Shown in pieces: positions 1 through 9,162 of a stretch of DNA of 47,533 nt. The stretch lies in contig POSG01000023.1 in the NCBI GenBank assembly GCA_003314535.1, forward strand, positions 1 to 47,533. Reading direction: 5' to 3'. A model generated the notes under the pieces. It was not told where the DNA came from and searched no databases. It saw nothing but the letters and a program-made list of their open reading frames with translations. This DNA comes from Geobacter sp. (GTDB lineage: Bacteria > Desulfobacterota > Desulfuromonadia > Geobacterales > Geobacteraceae). Both the position numbers and the translations under genes were made by a program. Numbering within the stretch: the first letter of the stretch is position 1; every line of letters starts with the position of its first letter.

Positions 1-41
1 GCTTCATCCGGGAAGTTACGTCGCAACTCCTCAACATTCAT
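1..41 (-). CDS. 5' end of an unidentified gene (runs off the window)
   Basis: An ATG on the minus strand at 41 opens a frame reading MNVEELRRNFPDE that leaves the window at base 1. It is preceded by a strong ribosome-binding site (GGAGG, about 7 bases upstream), which is the main reason to call it. It lies downstream of the atpE terminator on the same strand, so it begins a new unit or is reached by read-through. Thirteen residues are too few to name the product. Confidence 0.55.
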   Translation of the reverse strand, partial: MNVEELRRNFPDE

Positions 42-125
42 GACCTTTCCTCCTTGTTATGGACGAAAGGCTAACCCTGTCTAGCGACAGAATATGTCAC
101 AACCTTTTTTTGGGTTATAGGACCG

Positions 126-167
126 AAAAAAAAAGGATGAAGCCGATGGCTCCATCCTTTTTTTTTC
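126..167 (-). terminator. Rho-independent terminator after atpE
   Basis: An A-run, the stem GGATGAAGCC / GGCTCCATCC (135-157, one mismatch, 3-base loop) and a T-run lie just after the atpE stop. With A's on one side and T's on the other it could work in both directions. It ends the leftward Fo operon. Confidence 0.9.
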
Positions 168-182
168 GCGAAAAACGGGATA

Positions 183-458
183 TTACTTTGCTACGGCTTT
201 GGCCAGTTCGAGAGCCACATCCTTGTAAGGGTTGGCGTACAGGATGATCAGGCAGATAACCAGCACATAGATGGCCAGGGATTCGATCATGGCCAGACCG
301 ATCATCATGGTGGTCAGAATCTTGCCGTAAACGCCGGGATTGCGTGCAGTCCCTTCCAGTGCTGCCTTGATGGCGTTACCCATGCCGATGCCGGGGCCGA
401 TAACCCCGACGGCCATGCCGATACCTGCTGCGAGAATACAGATGGTCAAAAATAACAT
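183..458 (-). CDS. atpE: ATP synthase Fo subunit c
   Basis: This 91-residue protein is two hydrophobic helices joined by the polar loop RNPG, the layout of the proteolipid that forms the rotating c-ring of the membrane Fo motor. The ion-binding carboxylate is Glu59 in GLAMIESLAIY on helix 2. The position that is Gln in sodium-binding c-subunits (Propionigenium type) is Met26 here, so proton coupling is expected (inference). The start has an ideal ribosome-binding site (GGAGG, 8 bases upstream). It is the last gene of the leftward Fo cluster, 117 bases after atpB, and is followed by a terminator. The F1 genes are not in the window. Confidence 0.97.
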   Translation of the reverse strand: MLFLTICILAAGIGMAVGVIGPGIGMGNAIKAALEGTARNPGVYGKILTTMMIGLAMIESLAIYVLVICLIILYANPYKDVALELAKAVAK

Positions 459-490
459 CGATGCTACCTCCTTCTTTTGTGAATTCTCCT

Positions 491-551
491 AAACAGTATA
501 GGAAGCTGTTTTGAGTATCATGGCTTGAATACCGCAGGTACGTAAGCCATG
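491..551 (-). promoter_or_regulatory. Two hairpins in the atpB-atpE intergenic leader
   Basis: The 117-base gap between atpB and atpE holds two inverted repeats: AAACAG/CTGTTT (491-512) and a longer CATGGCTT/AAGCCATG stem (519-551) with an inner TACC/GGTA extension. Neither has a T-run, so they are not typical terminators. As subunit c is needed in many copies per complex, a role in mRNA processing or stability of the atpE message is plausible (inference). Confidence 0.45.
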
Positions 552-575
552 CGGATGCAAGCGTTGCTCGTCAGA

Positions 576-1271
576 TCAATGTGCTTCCTCGAGAGCTCCC
601 TGGATGTAGATGGTTGAAAGGAGCATGAAAACGAAGGTCTGGAGAAAAGCGACCAGCACACCCATGAGCATCATCGGCAGCGGCACCAGGAACGGCACCA
701 GTCCGAAGAAGATCAGCAGTATCAGTTCATGGCCGTTCATGTTGCCGAAAAGACGGAATGAGAGGGAGAGCGGACGGCTTATGTGGCCGATGATCTCAAC
801 GAAGAACATGAACGGGGCCAGCCACCAGACCGGCCCGAAGAAGTGCTTGATGTATTTGAAGCCATGATTCCGGACACCGACAATATGGGTCGAAAGGAAC
901 ACTATGACCGCACAGGCCGCAGTCGTGTTGAGGTTGGCCGTCGGCGGGTAGAACCCGGGAACCAGTCCGATCAGGTTCGAGGTGAGGATGAAGAAGGCGA
1001 GGGTCGCAATCAGGGGGAAAAACGCCCTGCCCCTCTCGCCCATATTGTCAACCACCACACCTTCGATGCCGCTGATGCAGACTTCCATGAAATTCTGCAG
1101 CTTTCCCGGGAGGGTCTTGATCGAACCCCGGACCATGAGCGAAAGTCCGACGAGGATCGCGGTTACCAGCCAGCCATGGACGATGGCGTCGATGCCGGCT
1201 TCGTTGGTGTACTTGGCTAGCGGCGCCAGCAGATCGCGGAAGAACTGGAGAAAGAGATATGGATGGACCAT
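576..1271 (-). CDS. atpB: ATP synthase Fo subunit a
   Basis: This 231-residue multi-spanning protein is the stator subunit providing the proton half-channels next to the c-ring. The diagnostic motif is [18 protein letters not shown]. Arg173 in FRLFGNM corresponds to the essential Arg210 of the E. coli subunit. A second conserved stretch, [13 protein letters not shown], lies at about residues 94-106. The ATG at 1271 has a modest AGG about 10 bases upstream and starts 6 bases after the atpI-like gene, so the genes form one operon. Confidence 0.97.
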   Translation of the reverse strand: MVHPYLFLQFFRDLLAPLAKYTNEAGIDAIVHGWLVTAILVGLSLMVRGSIKTLPGKLQNFMEVCISGIEGVVVDNMGERGRAFFPLIATLAFFILTSNLIGLVPGFYPPTANLNTTAACAVIVFLSTHIVGVRNHGFKYIKHFFGPVWWLAPFMFFVEIIGHISRPLSLSFRLFGNMNGHELILLIFFGLVPFLVPLPMMLMGVLVAFLQTFVFMLLSTIYIQGALEEAH

Positions 1272-1277
1272 CTTGTG

Positions 1278-1664
1278 CTAACCTCCGTTTAGGGTTGCCA
1301 TGTAGACAGCCATGATGATAATGGCAATGGCAACGACCGAGAGTCCCAGAAGCAGACCGAATATGTTTATGTTAACGTAAAGTATGAGAAGTGAAACGAT
1401 TACCGCGATGACGAGCAACCGGATCACATATCTCATTTGGGCGAATCTTACCGCTTTTCCGGCCGGGAGCTGCATGGCGCGTTGCAGGATGGTATAGAGC
1501 CACTGGCAGTTGGCGATTGCAACGAGCCCGCCGACTGCGACTCCTGCGGCGAACCGTAAGGAAACTGCTGCAAGTCCGGCGAGGGCGAAAATAATCGTCA
1601 GCGCAGTACTGCAGACAGTCAGAATGGTGAAGATGTTATTTTCGTCGATCTTCACCCTGCTCAC
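1278..1664 (-). CDS. ATP synthase subunit I (AtpI-like)
   Basis: This 128-residue protein has four hydrophobic helices (roughly residues 12-30, 36-53, 79-99 and 102-123), the pattern of the ATP synthase I family that helps assemble the c-ring or supply ions to it. It overlaps the end of the upstream atpZ-like gene by 29 bases and precedes atpB, which is the usual position of atpI. Recognition rests on topology and context more than on residues. It could equally be described as a conserved membrane protein of the atp operon. Confidence 0.8.
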   Translation of the reverse strand: MSRVKIDENNIFTILTVCSTALTIIFALAGLAAVSLRFAAGVAVGGLVAIANCQWLYTILQRAMQLPAGKAVRFAQMRYVIRLLVIAVIVSLLILYVNINIFGLLLGLSVVAIAIIIMAVYMATLNGG

Positions 1665-1881
1665 TGTTCCTGATTTCTTTCCCTATTATTATGAAAATGT
1701 TGCGAAATGCCGCAACAATGCCGACCAGCAGAAATATGAAGAAGAACCACGGTTCCGTTCCCAGCCATTGGTCGAGCTTCAGGCCGACCAGGATTCCTAT
1801 GGCGATGGCAAGAACCACCGAAATGCCCAGGCTGGACACCACGCTGAGTGTTTTCAGCAGCCTTTTTCTCTCCTCATCCAT
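1636..1881 (-). CDS. AtpZ/AtpI-type small membrane protein
   Basis: This is an 81-residue protein with two transmembrane helices separated by a short polar turn. The motif VGLKLDQWLGTEPWFFF before helix 2 is typical of the AtpZ/AtpI family encoded at the head of atp operons. AtpZ-type proteins have been linked to magnesium uptake and F-ATPase assembly in other bacteria. The start chosen is ATG 1881 (MDEERKRLL); the frame remains open further upstream without a better site. It is the first Fo gene, about 50 bases after the hemL stop, so it may share a transcript with hemL. Confidence 0.82.
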   Translation of the reverse strand: MDEERKRLLKTLSVVSSLGISVVLAIAIGILVGLKLDQWLGTEPWFFFIFLLVGIVAAFRNIFIIIGKEIRNSEQGEDRRK

Positions 1882-1930
1882 GAACCTTATCCTTTTAGCA
1901 CAGCAAAAGTAAAAAAAGCAACCCAAATTT

Positions 1931-3220
1931 TCATGACGCTAAAATTTTGAATGCCTTGGCCGCCGCTTCTATGGTGAGGTCGATATCCTCGACGGAATGG
2001 GCTCCGGAAACGAAAACCGTTTCGAACTGGGAAGGCGCCAGGTAGACGCCCTGGTCAAGCATGGCGCGGAAATATCTGCCGAATGTGGCGGTGTCGCATC
2101 CGGCCGCGGATGTCCAGTTGTCGACTTCACGGTTGGAGAAGAACGTGCACAACATGCTCCCCACCCGGGCCGAATACACGGGGAATCCGGCATCTGCGGC
2201 CGCACGGGCAAGTCCTGCGGCGAGGCGGGCGCTTTTTTCCTCAAGGTTTGCGTAGAACCCTTTTTCCTGTAGAAGGGTCAGCGTAGCTATGCCGGCGGCC
2301 ATGGCCAGAGGATTGCCCGAGAGGGTGCCTGCCTGGTAGACGCCTCCCGAAGGAGAGAGCAGTTCCATGATTTCCTGCCGGCCACCGAATGCGCCGACCG
2401 GCAGGCCGCCGCCGATGATCTTGCCCAGCGTGGTCATGTCCGGGGTGACGCCGTAAAGTTCCTGGGCGCCTCCGTAGGCAACCCGGAAGCCGGTCATGAC
2501 CTCGTCGAAGATGAGGATGATCCCCTCCCGGTCGCACATGCGCCGCAGTGCTTCGAGGAACCCCCGACGCGGCGCCACTGTTCCCATGTTCCCGGCGATC
2601 GGTTCGATGATGATGCAGGCAACCTTGCCTTTGTTTTCCGTGATGAGGGCTTCGACGGAGTCGGGATCGTTGTATTCGGCGATCAGGGTGTGCCGGGCAA
2701 AGTCTGCCGGCACCCCGGGGGAGTCCGGGACTCCGAAAGTCGCTGCCCCGGAGCCAGCCCTGACCAGCAGCGAATCGGCATGGCCGTGGTAGCAGCCGGC
2801 AAACTTGATTACCGCGTCCCGTCCGGTGTAAGCACGGGCGAGGCGGATGGCGCTCATGGTAGCCTCGGTTCCGGAACTGACCATGCGGACCATTTCGATG
2901 GAGGGTACGGCTTCAACGACCATTTCCGCAAGCCGAATCTCCAGCTCGGTGGGCGCGCCGAAGCTGCTTCCCTTTTCCATGGCCGAGGTGACGGCATGCA
3001 CTACCCGGGGGTGGCAGTGTCCCACGATCATCGGGCCCCACGAACCGACGTAATCGATGTATTCGTTGCCGTCGGCATCGTAAATCCTGGAACCGGCTGC
3101 GCGTTCGATGAACAGGGGGTCGCAGCCGACCGACCTGAATGCCCGCACCGGGCTGTTCACCCCTCCCGGCATGAGGGATCTTGCTTTGCCGAACAACGCC
3201 GAGGACCGGTCGAGTTTCAT
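1931..3220 (-). CDS. hemL: Glutamate-1-semialdehyde 2,1-aminomutase
   Basis: This PLP enzyme converts glutamate-1-semialdehyde to 5-aminolevulinate, the first committed tetrapyrrole precursor for heme, siroheme and B12. The 429-residue length is normal. Visible family marks are the N-terminal [19 protein letters not shown], the [10 protein letters not shown] aspartate motif that contacts PLP, and the PLP lysine in [17 protein letters not shown] 3220 follows AGGTGA; an upstream in-frame TTG would add six residues. It follows the gamma-CA-like gene by about 36 bases. Its product feeds the B12 locus to the right. Confidence 0.97.
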   Translation of the reverse strand: MKLDRSSALFGKARSLMPGGVNSPVRAFRSVGCDPLFIERAAGSRIYDADGNEYIDYVGSWGPMIVGHCHPRVVHAVTSAMEKGSSFGAPTELEIRLAEMVVEAVPSIEMVRMVSSGTEATMSAIRLARAYTGRDAVIKFAGCYHGHADSLLVRAGSGAATFGVPDSPGVPADFARHTLIAEYNDPDSVEALITENKGKVACIIIEPIAGNMGTVAPRRGFLEALRRMCDREGIILIFDEVMTGFRVAYGGAQELYGVTPDMTTLGKIIGGGLPVGAFGGRQEIMELLSPSGGVYQAGTLSGNPLAMAAGIATLTLLQEKGFYANLEEKSARLAAGLARAAADAGFPVYSARVGSMLCTFFSNREVDNWTSAAGCDTATFGRYFRAMLDQGVYLAPSQFETVFVSGAHSVEDIDLTIEAAAKAFKILAS

Positions 3221-3256
3221 GGTGTCACCTGTAATCAAGCTGCTTCAGCGGATAAG

Positions 3257-3784
3257 TCAGGAGTTCTGGTAATCCTTGGAGTACTGGACGTAATTCTTCG
3301 ACGATTTTTCGAGCCGTTCCAGTTCCAGGGTCGTGAGGTCGCGCTTGTATCGGGCGGGAGAGCCGAGCCACAGGGTGCGTGGAGGGATGACGGTGCCTTC
3401 GGTGACCAGGGCGCGGGCGCCGACCAGGGCCTGTTCCCCCACGACCGCATGATCCATGATGATGGCCTGCATGCCGATGAATGCGCCGTTTTCGATGGTG
3501 CAGCCGTGAAGGGTCACGCTGTGGGCGACCGTAACATCGCTGCCGATGAGCAGCGGGGCGCCCGGGTCATCGGCATGTTTCTTGTGGGTGACGTGCAGCA
3601 GGGAAAGATCCTGGATATTGGTCCGGTCTCCTATCCGGATGCGGTTGACGTCGCCGCGTACAACGGTGTTGAACCAGACGCTGCTTTGGCTGCCGATTTC
3701 CACGTCTCCGATAATTACCGCCGTATCGGCGATGAACGCCGAGTCGTCGATTTTCGGATGGACACCCTTGAAAGGGCGTATCAT
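3257..3784 (-). CDS. Gamma-carbonic-anhydrase-like hexapeptide-repeat protein
   Basis: The 175-residue sequence is a left-handed beta-helix of hexapeptide repeats with the gamma-carbonic anhydrase signatures: RGD in VVRGDVNRI, and likely metal-binding histidines in LLHVTH and VAHSVTLHGC. A C-terminal helix follows. Proteins of this YrdA/CaiE/PaaY group bind zinc or similar metals; some are carbonic anhydrases and others have no proven activity, so the reaction is not certain. ATG 3784 has GAGG upstream and lies 22 bases after the nadA stop, placing it in the nadA-hemL unit. Confidence 0.88.
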   Translation of the reverse strand: MIRPFKGVHPKIDDSAFIADTAVIIGDVEIGSQSSVWFNTVVRGDVNRIRIGDRTNIQDLSLLHVTHKKHADDPGAPLLIGSDVTVAHSVTLHGCTIENGAFIGMQAIIMDHAVVGEQALVGARALVTEGTVIPPRTLWLGSPARYKRDLTTLELERLEKSSKNYVQYSKDYQNS

Positions 3785-3806
3785 GCGAATGCCCTCATGG
3801 TACGTC

Positions 3807-4721
3807 TCAGTCTCTCGGCACGGCAAGCATCCGGTCCAGCGCCGTTTTCGCGGGAATCCGGATATCTTCCTCCACCCGCACTTCTGGGGCCAGTGTCCGG
3901 AGCGAAGCCAGTATGTCTTCGAGCGAGATCAGTTTCATGTTGGGGCAGATGAGGCCAGGTGAAGCGAGAATGAACTCCTTGTCCGGATTTTCTTTTTTCA
4001 GACGGTAGAGGATACCCGCCTCGGTGCCGATGATGAAGCGTTTCGCCGGGCTCTTCCGGCAGTAGTCGTACATGCCGCTGGTGGAGCAGGCATGGTCCGC
4101 CAGGTCGGATACCGCCGGGTTGCATTCCGGGTGGCAGATGAACAGGGCATCGGGGTATTCAGCCTTGAGGCGGATGACGTCTTCGGACCGCAATCTCTCA
4201 TGGGTCGGGCAGAAACCGTCCCAGAAATGAAACTTCTTGTTCGAGGTTTTGGCCACGAAGCGGCCCAGGTTGCGGTCCGGCGTGAATATCAGCTCGTCTT
4301 CGGCAAGGGAATTCACCACCCGCCCCGCATTTGCCGATGTACAGCAGATGTCGGTATGAGCCTTGACCGCCGCGGATGAATTGACATAAGTCACGACCGG
4401 CACACCGGGAAAGCGTTTCTTCATCTCGAGCAGGCTTTCGACGGTGATCATGTCTGCCATGGGGCAGCCTGCGTCAAGCCTTGGCAGCAGCACCTTTTTA
4501 CCCGGTGAGAGGATCGAGGCCGATTCGGCCATGAAGTGAACGCCGCAGAATACGATGACTTCAGCGCTGGTCTTTGCCGCCTCTATGGAGAGGGCCAGGG
4601 AATCGCCGGTTATGTCCGCTATCTCCTGGACCTCGTCGCGCATGTAATTGTGGGCAAGCAGAACCGCATTTCGCTTTTTGAGAAGCTCCCTGATTTCGCT
4701 CTTGATGTCTTGGTTATCCAT
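3807..4721 (-). CDS. nadA: Quinolinate synthase A
   Basis: NadA condenses iminoaspartate with dihydroxyacetone phosphate to quinolinate in de novo NAD synthesis, using one oxygen-sensitive [4Fe-4S] cluster. The 304-residue protein shows the family motifs [35 protein letters not shown], a Cys-Cys pair before TSANAGRV and CHPECNP. The cluster ligands are expected among these cysteines. ATG 4721 is preferred (GAGG just upstream); a TTG at 4763 would add 14 poorly conserved residues. nadB is not in the window. A near-consensus promoter lies at 4820-4848. Confidence 0.96.
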   Translation of the reverse strand: MDNQDIKSEIRELLKKRNAVLLAHNYMRDEVQEIADITGDSLALSIEAAKTSAEVIVFCGVHFMAESASILSPGKKVLLPRLDAGCPMADMITVESLLEMKKRFPGVPVVTYVNSSAAVKAHTDICCTSANAGRVVNSLAEDELIFTPDRNLGRFVAKTSNKKFHFWDGFCPTHERLRSEDVIRLKAEYPDALFICHPECNPAVSDLADHACSTSGMYDYCRKSPAKRFIIGTEAGILYRLKKENPDKEFILASPGLICPNMKLISLEDILASLRTLAPEVRVEEDIRIPAKTALDRMLAVPRD

Positions 4722-4819
4722 ACCTCTTCCGTTTTCCTGTCGATCCGATTCGTTTACTGTCAACTTTCCGCTGAAAACAGGTGCTCAGTAAACCGGAGAA
4801 AAGATTTGCAACCTGGCAG

Positions 4820-4848
4820 ATAGTAGCCAATGTTCCCTGTTATGTCAA
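4820..4848 (-). promoter_or_regulatory. Sigma-70-type promoter for nadA
   Basis: On the minus strand TTGACA (4848-4843) is followed after 17 bases by TACTAT (4825-4820). The predicted start, near 4813, lies about 90 bases before the nadA ATG. It probably drives nadA, the gamma-CA-like gene and hemL. Confidence 0.75.
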
Positions 4849-4917
4849 ACAGTTTGCACGGCCGGCGAGCTGGAAAGTGCCGTTTTGCAGGGCGTCTTCC
4901 CGATTTCGGAACCTGCC

Positions 4918-4946
4918 TTGACACGTAACGGCAAAACCTCTATCCT
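4918..4946 (+). promoter_or_regulatory. Sigma-70-type promoter for tatA
   Basis: TTGACA at 4918-4923 is followed after 17 bases by TATCCT (4941-4946). The predicted start, near 4953, gives tatA a leader of about 100 bases. The 335-base gap between nadA and tatA holds this and the divergent nadA promoter; I see no gene in it. Confidence 0.7.
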
Positions 4947-5056
4947 TTCTCTATCAGCGGAACGGAAAGTTCCGTCAAATACTGTTATGCTCTGGGCTGA
5001 AACCGGTCGCTGCATGGATAGGACGGGCCGATCCGCCGGGGGGGCTAGGATCTCGC

Positions 5057-5326
5057 ATGTTTGGCATCGGTATGCCTGAACTCATCGTAATCATGGTGAT
5101 AGCGCTCATCGTCATCGGTCCCCAGAAGCTTCCCGACCTTGCCCGATCCCTTGGCCGCGGACTTGCCGAATTCAAGCGTGCAGCCGATGATTTCAAGCAG
5201 ACTATCGAGGATGAAAGCAGGATTCAGGAAGAAGGGACGGCTTCAGGTGCGGAGCATGGCCCCGCGACGGGAGATAAGCCTGCCGAGAGCGTCGACCCCG
5301 GAAGGGAAGAAGTGAAAAAGGGGTGA
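5057..5326 (+). CDS. tatA: Sec-independent translocase TatA/TatB-family protein
   Basis: The 89-residue protein has the Tat pore-subunit layout: a short N-terminal membrane helix ([17 protein letters not shown]), the hinge [15 protein letters not shown], an amphipathic helix ([12 protein letters not shown]) and a disordered acidic tail. It helps move folded proteins across the inner membrane with TatC. TatA and TatB are hard to separate at this length; the N-terminus fits either, so the symbol is a best guess. It is a single gene, with its own promoter and a shared terminator before the convergent cpoB. Confidence 0.88.
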   Translation: MFGIGMPELIVIMVIALIVIGPQKLPDLARSLGRGLAEFKRAADDFKQTIEDESRIQEEGTASGAEHGPATGDKPAESVDPGREEVKKG

Positions 5327-5350
5327 CAAGGGGGAAATTGAGCGTTGGCA

Positions 5351-5378
5351 AAAAAAAGGCGGGAGAACCGCCTTTTTC
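5351..5378. terminator. Bidirectional terminator between tatA and cpoB
   Basis: The stem AGGCGG/CCGCCT (5357-5373, 5-base loop) has A's on the left and T's on the right. It serves tatA on the plus strand and the Tol-Pal operon end (cpoB) on the minus strand. Confidence 0.85.
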
Positions 5379-5397
5379 AGTTTCTGTGCGAGAGCGG

Positions 5398-6198
5398 CTA
5401 CCTCAACGACTTCAGCAGCTGCTGTGCCTTTTTGGCTTCAGAGGAACGGGGATAGGTTTCCTGAAGTTCTTTCAGCACGTATCGTGCATTTTTCTTGTCG
5501 CCAAGGGCCTTGAAAGACATGGCCTGCTTCAACATGGCTCCGGGGGACTTGTCCTTTTTGGGGAAATTCTTTATGACTTCCTGGTAGGCAAGGATGGCCT
5601 GTTCGTATTTTTTTTCGCTGTAATAGCTTTCACCGATCCAGAACAGGGCATTGGCCGTCAGGTCATGCTTGGGATAACGTTCCGAAAACCTGGTGAAAGT
5701 ATCCCGCGCCTTCTGCATATCGCCTGCCTTGTAAAAATTGATCCCGCTTTCATAAAGCCCTTCGGCAGTCTCCGCTGCCGGAGTTCCCTTGGTGTCCGCT
5801 GGTGTGCCGACCTTTTTTTCCAGTTTCAGCATCCGGTCTTCAAGGGCCGCCAAACGGCGTTCAATCTCTTCCTTTTGAAAGACCTTTTCCTCTGAAGGCT
5901 TCTGGACCTGGAGCTTCAGGTCGTCCAGCTTTCCGGAAAGTTCCTGGATATCCATGCGGATGGTGTCCTGGGTGGCCTGCAGATCGGCCGATCCCTTTCG
6001 CAGGCTCTTGACCGAATTCTGGACTTCCTCCTTGGTTTCCTGACGGATGCCCCCCATGTCCTTTTCCAGTCTGGTGATCCGGCTCTTCAGGTCGTAACTG
6101 TCCCGCTGGACGCTTTCCACATCGCTTCTGCTGGCGCATCCGGCAGCCAGGCAAAGGAAAACGAACAGGATCATACATCGTATGGTCCGCACAGGCAT
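5398..6198 (-). CDS. cpoB: Tol-Pal system protein CpoB (YbgF)
   Basis: This 266-residue periplasmic protein starts with a lipoprotein-type signal (LAAGC, lipid Cys about residue 21). A long coiled coil follows (about residues 30-130), then a TPR region (GLYESGINFYKAGDMQKA; FWIGESYYSEKKYEQA) ending at ELQETYPRSSEAKKAQQLL. CpoB coordinates Tol-Pal constriction with peptidoglycan synthesis in E. coli, where it is soluble; the lipobox here implies membrane anchoring. The ATG has GGAGGAG upstream. It is the last gene of the leftward tol operon. Confidence 0.93.
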   Translation of the reverse strand: MPVRTIRCMILFVFLCLAAGCASRSDVESVQRDSYDLKSRITRLEKDMGGIRQETKEEVQNSVKSLRKGSADLQATQDTIRMDIQELSGKLDDLKLQVQKPSEEKVFQKEEIERRLAALEDRMLKLEKKVGTPADTKGTPAAETAEGLYESGINFYKAGDMQKARDTFTRFSERYPKHDLTANALFWIGESYYSEKKYEQAILAYQEVIKNFPKKDKSPGAMLKQAMSFKALGDKKNARYVLKELQETYPRSSEAKKAQQLLKSLR

Positions 6199-6235
6199 GC
6201 CACTCCTCCTCCTTCTCAGCGAACTTTGATGAATA

Positions 6236-6267
6236 GGGGAAAGGAGCCGTCACCGACCCCTTTCCCC
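6236..6267 (-). other. Hairpin between pal and cpoB
   Basis: The inverted repeat GGGGAAAGG / CCTTTCCCC (6236-6244 and 6259-6267) sits in the 80-base gap after the pal stop. No T-run follows on the minus strand, so it looks more like an mRNA-stabilising or processing hairpin that could favour high Pal expression (inference). Confidence 0.5.
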
Positions 6268-6278
6268 AAAAGACTTTT

Positions 6279-6815
6279 CTACTTCACGATAACGAAGTCA
6301 ACCCTTCTGTTCTTGGCCCATGCGGCTTCGTCATGGCCAGGATCGACAGGCTTCTCCTTGCCGTAGCTGATCACGCTGAGGCTGTCCTGGGGAACGCCCA
6401 GGGTCAGCAGATAGTTCAACGCGGCCTTGGCGCGCTTTTCACCAAGGGCCAGGTTGTATTCGTCCGAACCCCGCTCGTCACAATTTCCTTCGAGCCGGAT
6501 CTTGTCGCCGGTTTTCTTCTGCAGGAGCTGCGCGTTCTTGTCCAGGGTTGCCCTGGCGGCATCACTGAGGGCAAAGGAGTCAAAATCAAAATAGATGGTT
6601 TCGAAGGCCATGGCGGTTTCCTTCATGCCTTCATCCTTGACCGTGGTGTCCTTGGCGGCCTGCTGGTCCTGAACGGGGGTGGCGGTCTCTTTCGGCTGGG
6701 CCGCGGTCTGGGCCAAGGTCTCATCCTGTTTCACCACTTCCTTTTTGGCGCAGCCCGCGGCGGCGAAGATTCCGCAGCAAAGCAAAAGCATCATTCCGAT
6801 AGTTCTGGTTTTCAT
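6279..6815 (-). CDS. pal: Peptidoglycan-associated lipoprotein
   Basis: Pal anchors the outer membrane to peptidoglycan and binds TolB and TolA. The 178-residue protein has a lipoprotein signal (lipobox AAGC), a low-complexity linker and a C-terminal OmpA-like domain with IYFDFDSFAL, LEGNCDERGSDEYNLALGEKRA and NRRVDFVIVK. The Asp/Arg pair that binds diaminopimelate lies in CDERGSDEYN...GEKRA. ATG 6815 is chosen because it is preceded by GGAGG and begins the signal peptide. It has its own promoter at 7012-7039. Confidence 0.96.
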   Translation of the reverse strand: MKTRTIGMMLLLCCGIFAAAGCAKKEVVKQDETLAQTAAQPKETATPVQDQQAAKDTTVKDEGMKETAMAFETIYFDFDSFALSDAARATLDKNAQLLQKKTGDKIRLEGNCDERGSDEYNLALGEKRAKAALNYLLTLGVPQDSLSVISYGKEKPVDPGHDEAAWAKNRRVDFVIVK

Positions 6816-6838
6816 CCTTTCCTCCTCACTTGAAATTG

Positions 6839-6866
6839 TCAACGGGGACCGGTACGGATCCCCGTT
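6839..6866 (-). other. GC-rich hairpin in the pal leader
   Basis: CAACGGGGA / TCCCCGTTG (9-bp stem, 10-base loop) lies about 24 bases upstream of the pal start. It has no T-run. The surrounding 318-base gap between tolB and pal also holds the pal promoter and no gene that I can see. Confidence 0.5.
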
Positions 6867-7011
6867 GTCGTATCGGGGCATCGTGGGCCCCTTGTGGCGT
6901 CATGGTTCCTGTCATCAGATTTCCGGAAGTCTTGCCGGTCGTTCCAATACCGGATTTGCCGAACGGATGCCGGCTGTGTCACAGGGAAGGGCCGGCCGAA
7001 AATACCGTCAC

Positions 7012-7039
7012 ATTATACATGAACGGGAATGCTTTTCAA
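7012..7039 (-). promoter_or_regulatory. Sigma-70-type promoter for pal-cpoB
   Basis: TTGAAA (7039-7034) is followed after 16 bases by a perfect TATAAT (7017-7012) on the minus strand. It gives pal-cpoB an internal promoter inside the tol locus with a leader of roughly 190 bases. Confidence 0.7.
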
Positions 7040-7133
7040 ACATTAACCGGTTCAAAATGTCTTGCGATGGTGAAACATTCCATATATCCGGCAAATTACG
7101 GACGTTCACCCTTGCCAAAACTGATTCGATTCC

Positions 7134-8414
7134 TTAGAGCCGAGGGGACCAGGTCGGGTGATTGTCAGAGTTCGGTCCCCTGGAAACCTTTATCTGCCCG
7201 GTCCCGTCCGCACGCATGACATAGATGGCCGTCCCGCCGCTGCGTGTCGAGCTGAAAGTTATGAAACGCCCGTCCGGAGACCATCTGGGATGCTCGTTGC
7301 TCCCCTCGGTGGTCAGTTGCGTATCTCCACTGCCGTCCGGAGCGATTGAGTGGATCTGGAAGCCTCCCTGCTGGCGGCAGTAAAGGATGCGGTCGCCCTT
7401 TGGCGACCAGCTGGGAGTTACATTGTATGCGCCGCTGGTGGTAAGACGGTGGACGTCTGAACCGTCGGATCTCATCACGAATACCTGGGGTTTGCCGAGC
7501 CGGTCCGACACGAAGGCGATCCTGGACCCGTCCGGCGACCAGGCGGGCGAGATGTCGATGGCGCTGTTCCGGGTCAGCCGGGTGGCCGACCCTCCACCTT
7601 TGCTGATGGTATATATTTCCGAATTTCCGTCCTTGCTCATGGCAAGGGCGATCCTGCCGCCATCGGGAGACCAGGCGCCGGTCACGTTTATGCCCGGGCT
7701 CGAGGAAATGCGGGCTTCGGCGCCCGTGTAGATTTCCCTCCGGTAGAGATCGGGATTGCCGTGTTTGTAGGAGGTGTAGAGGATTTCCCGGCCGTTGGGG
7801 GAAAAATCCGGGTTGAGGTTGATGGAGCGGTTGGACGTGAGTTTCTGGACGTTATGTCCGTCATAGTCCATGAGGTAGATCTCCTTGTTTCCGCTCCTCT
7901 TCGACACGAACACTATTTTGCCGGTGAAAGGCCCCCTTTCCTTGGTCATGAGAAGAAGCATGTCGTCGGCAAAGGTGTGCGCCATTCTGCGGAGATCCTT
8001 GCGTTTTCCGGAGTATCTCTTGGCAAGGAGCTGCCGTGAGTTTCCCACGTCGTATAACCGGAATTCCATGACCAGCTCATCGCCGTTCATGGTATAGCCG
8101 GATTTGATGAGAAGTTCAGCGTTTACCGCCTGCCAGGGGGCAAAGTCGAATTCCCCCGCACGTATTCCCCCGGCAGCGGACGACGGAAGTTCCATGACCG
8201 CGTACCGTCCGGTCAGCGTGAGGTCGAATTTCAGGACATCGCTTGCTTCACCGGGAATATCCCCGCCGGTGGCGCCGCCAAGATTCACTGAAGGGGCGAT
8301 GGCCAGGCGGAGTTGGCGGTCCATGGAAGCGGTTACTTCAAGGTAATCCTGTGCGCCGAAAAGCATGGAAGGCAAAAGCAGGATGGCAAAGATCATGAAG
8401 AGAAATGGTTTCAC
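7134..8414 (-). CDS. tolB: Tol-Pal system beta-propeller protein TolB
   Basis: TolB is the periplasmic partner of Pal, released by TolA at the division site. The 426-residue protein has a cleavable signal peptide (MKPFLFMIFAILLLPSMLFGA), an N-terminal alpha/beta domain (to about residue 160) and a six-bladed propeller of WD40-like repeats, visible as recurring SPDGSRIAFVSDR, SPNGREILYTS, SPKGDRILYC and SPDGRFITFSS. The start overlaps the tolA-like stop by 4 bases. Confidence 0.96.
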   Translation of the reverse strand: MKPFLFMIFAILLLPSMLFGAQDYLEVTASMDRQLRLAIAPSVNLGGATGGDIPGEASDVLKFDLTLTGRYAVMELPSSAAGGIRAGEFDFAPWQAVNAELLIKSGYTMNGDELVMEFRLYDVGNSRQLLAKRYSGKRKDLRRMAHTFADDMLLLMTKERGPFTGKIVFVSKRSGNKEIYLMDYDGHNVQKLTSNRSINLNPDFSPNGREILYTSYKHGNPDLYRREIYTGAEARISSSPGINVTGAWSPDGGRIALAMSKDGNSEIYTISKGGGSATRLTRNSAIDISPAWSPDGSRIAFVSDRLGKPQVFVMRSDGSDVHRLTTSGAYNVTPSWSPKGDRILYCRQQGGFQIHSIAPDGSGDTQLTTEGSNEHPRWSPDGRFITFSSTRSGGTAIYVMRADGTGQIKVSRGPNSDNHPTWSPRL

Positions 8415-9162
8415 TTTTTTACCAACCCTTCGGGCCTGAAGATAAAGCCCTGCTGGAATTCCCTGCGGTTAGGCGGCGGCGGGAAGTTTTCGGCTGCCAT
8501 GTCGATGGCCCGGGCAACCGCGTCCTCGAAGACCTTGTCGCCTGAACTTCGCTGTACTCGGTAGCTGGAGAGCTTGCCGTAGCGGCTTATGAACACCTGC
8601 ACCACCACCTCGGGATTTCTGCTCCGGTATGCGATGGTCATCTTGAATGCGTCGCGCAGGCGTGACTGGATATAGCTTGCGTAGTCGCTGCCGGCTTCGG
8701 TTCCCTTGCCTCCCGGCATGCCGCTCCGGCTGCCGCCCTGGGCAGAGACTCTTTTCCTGAGATCAGCCATGGTCGATTCCACACTCTGCCTGCCGACCTT
8801 CCTCTCCAGCTTGGCCAGGCGCTCCTGGAAATCCTCGCTCGATTCCTCCTTGGCCGGAGTTTTGGGAGCCTTCGACGACGGGACGGGTTTTGACGGTTTG
8901 GTCGGCTTTGGGGGGAGCGCCATGGCTTCCTGCTGGCGTGACGGGGCAGCGGCAGCGGCTTCAGGGGCTTCTTTCCCCGGCGATCCCGACCTGGGGTTGG
9001 CAACGGGGAGGTTGACGATGTCAACATAATAGACCGGTTCTGGGCTCTTGTTTATGGACGGGTAGAGGTCTATGAGGGAAAAAGTCGCGAGCAGCGCTGC
9101 ATGCAGGAGGAACGAACAGGCAATGGAGATGCCCAGTCCGGAATCTTTTTTCCGTAGGCGGT

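Noticed and set aside
2690-3952. Long plus-strand open frame of 420 codons
   Set aside because: It lies opposite hemL, the gamma-CA-like gene and nadA, has no recognisable motif, and high G+C commonly gives such antisense frames.
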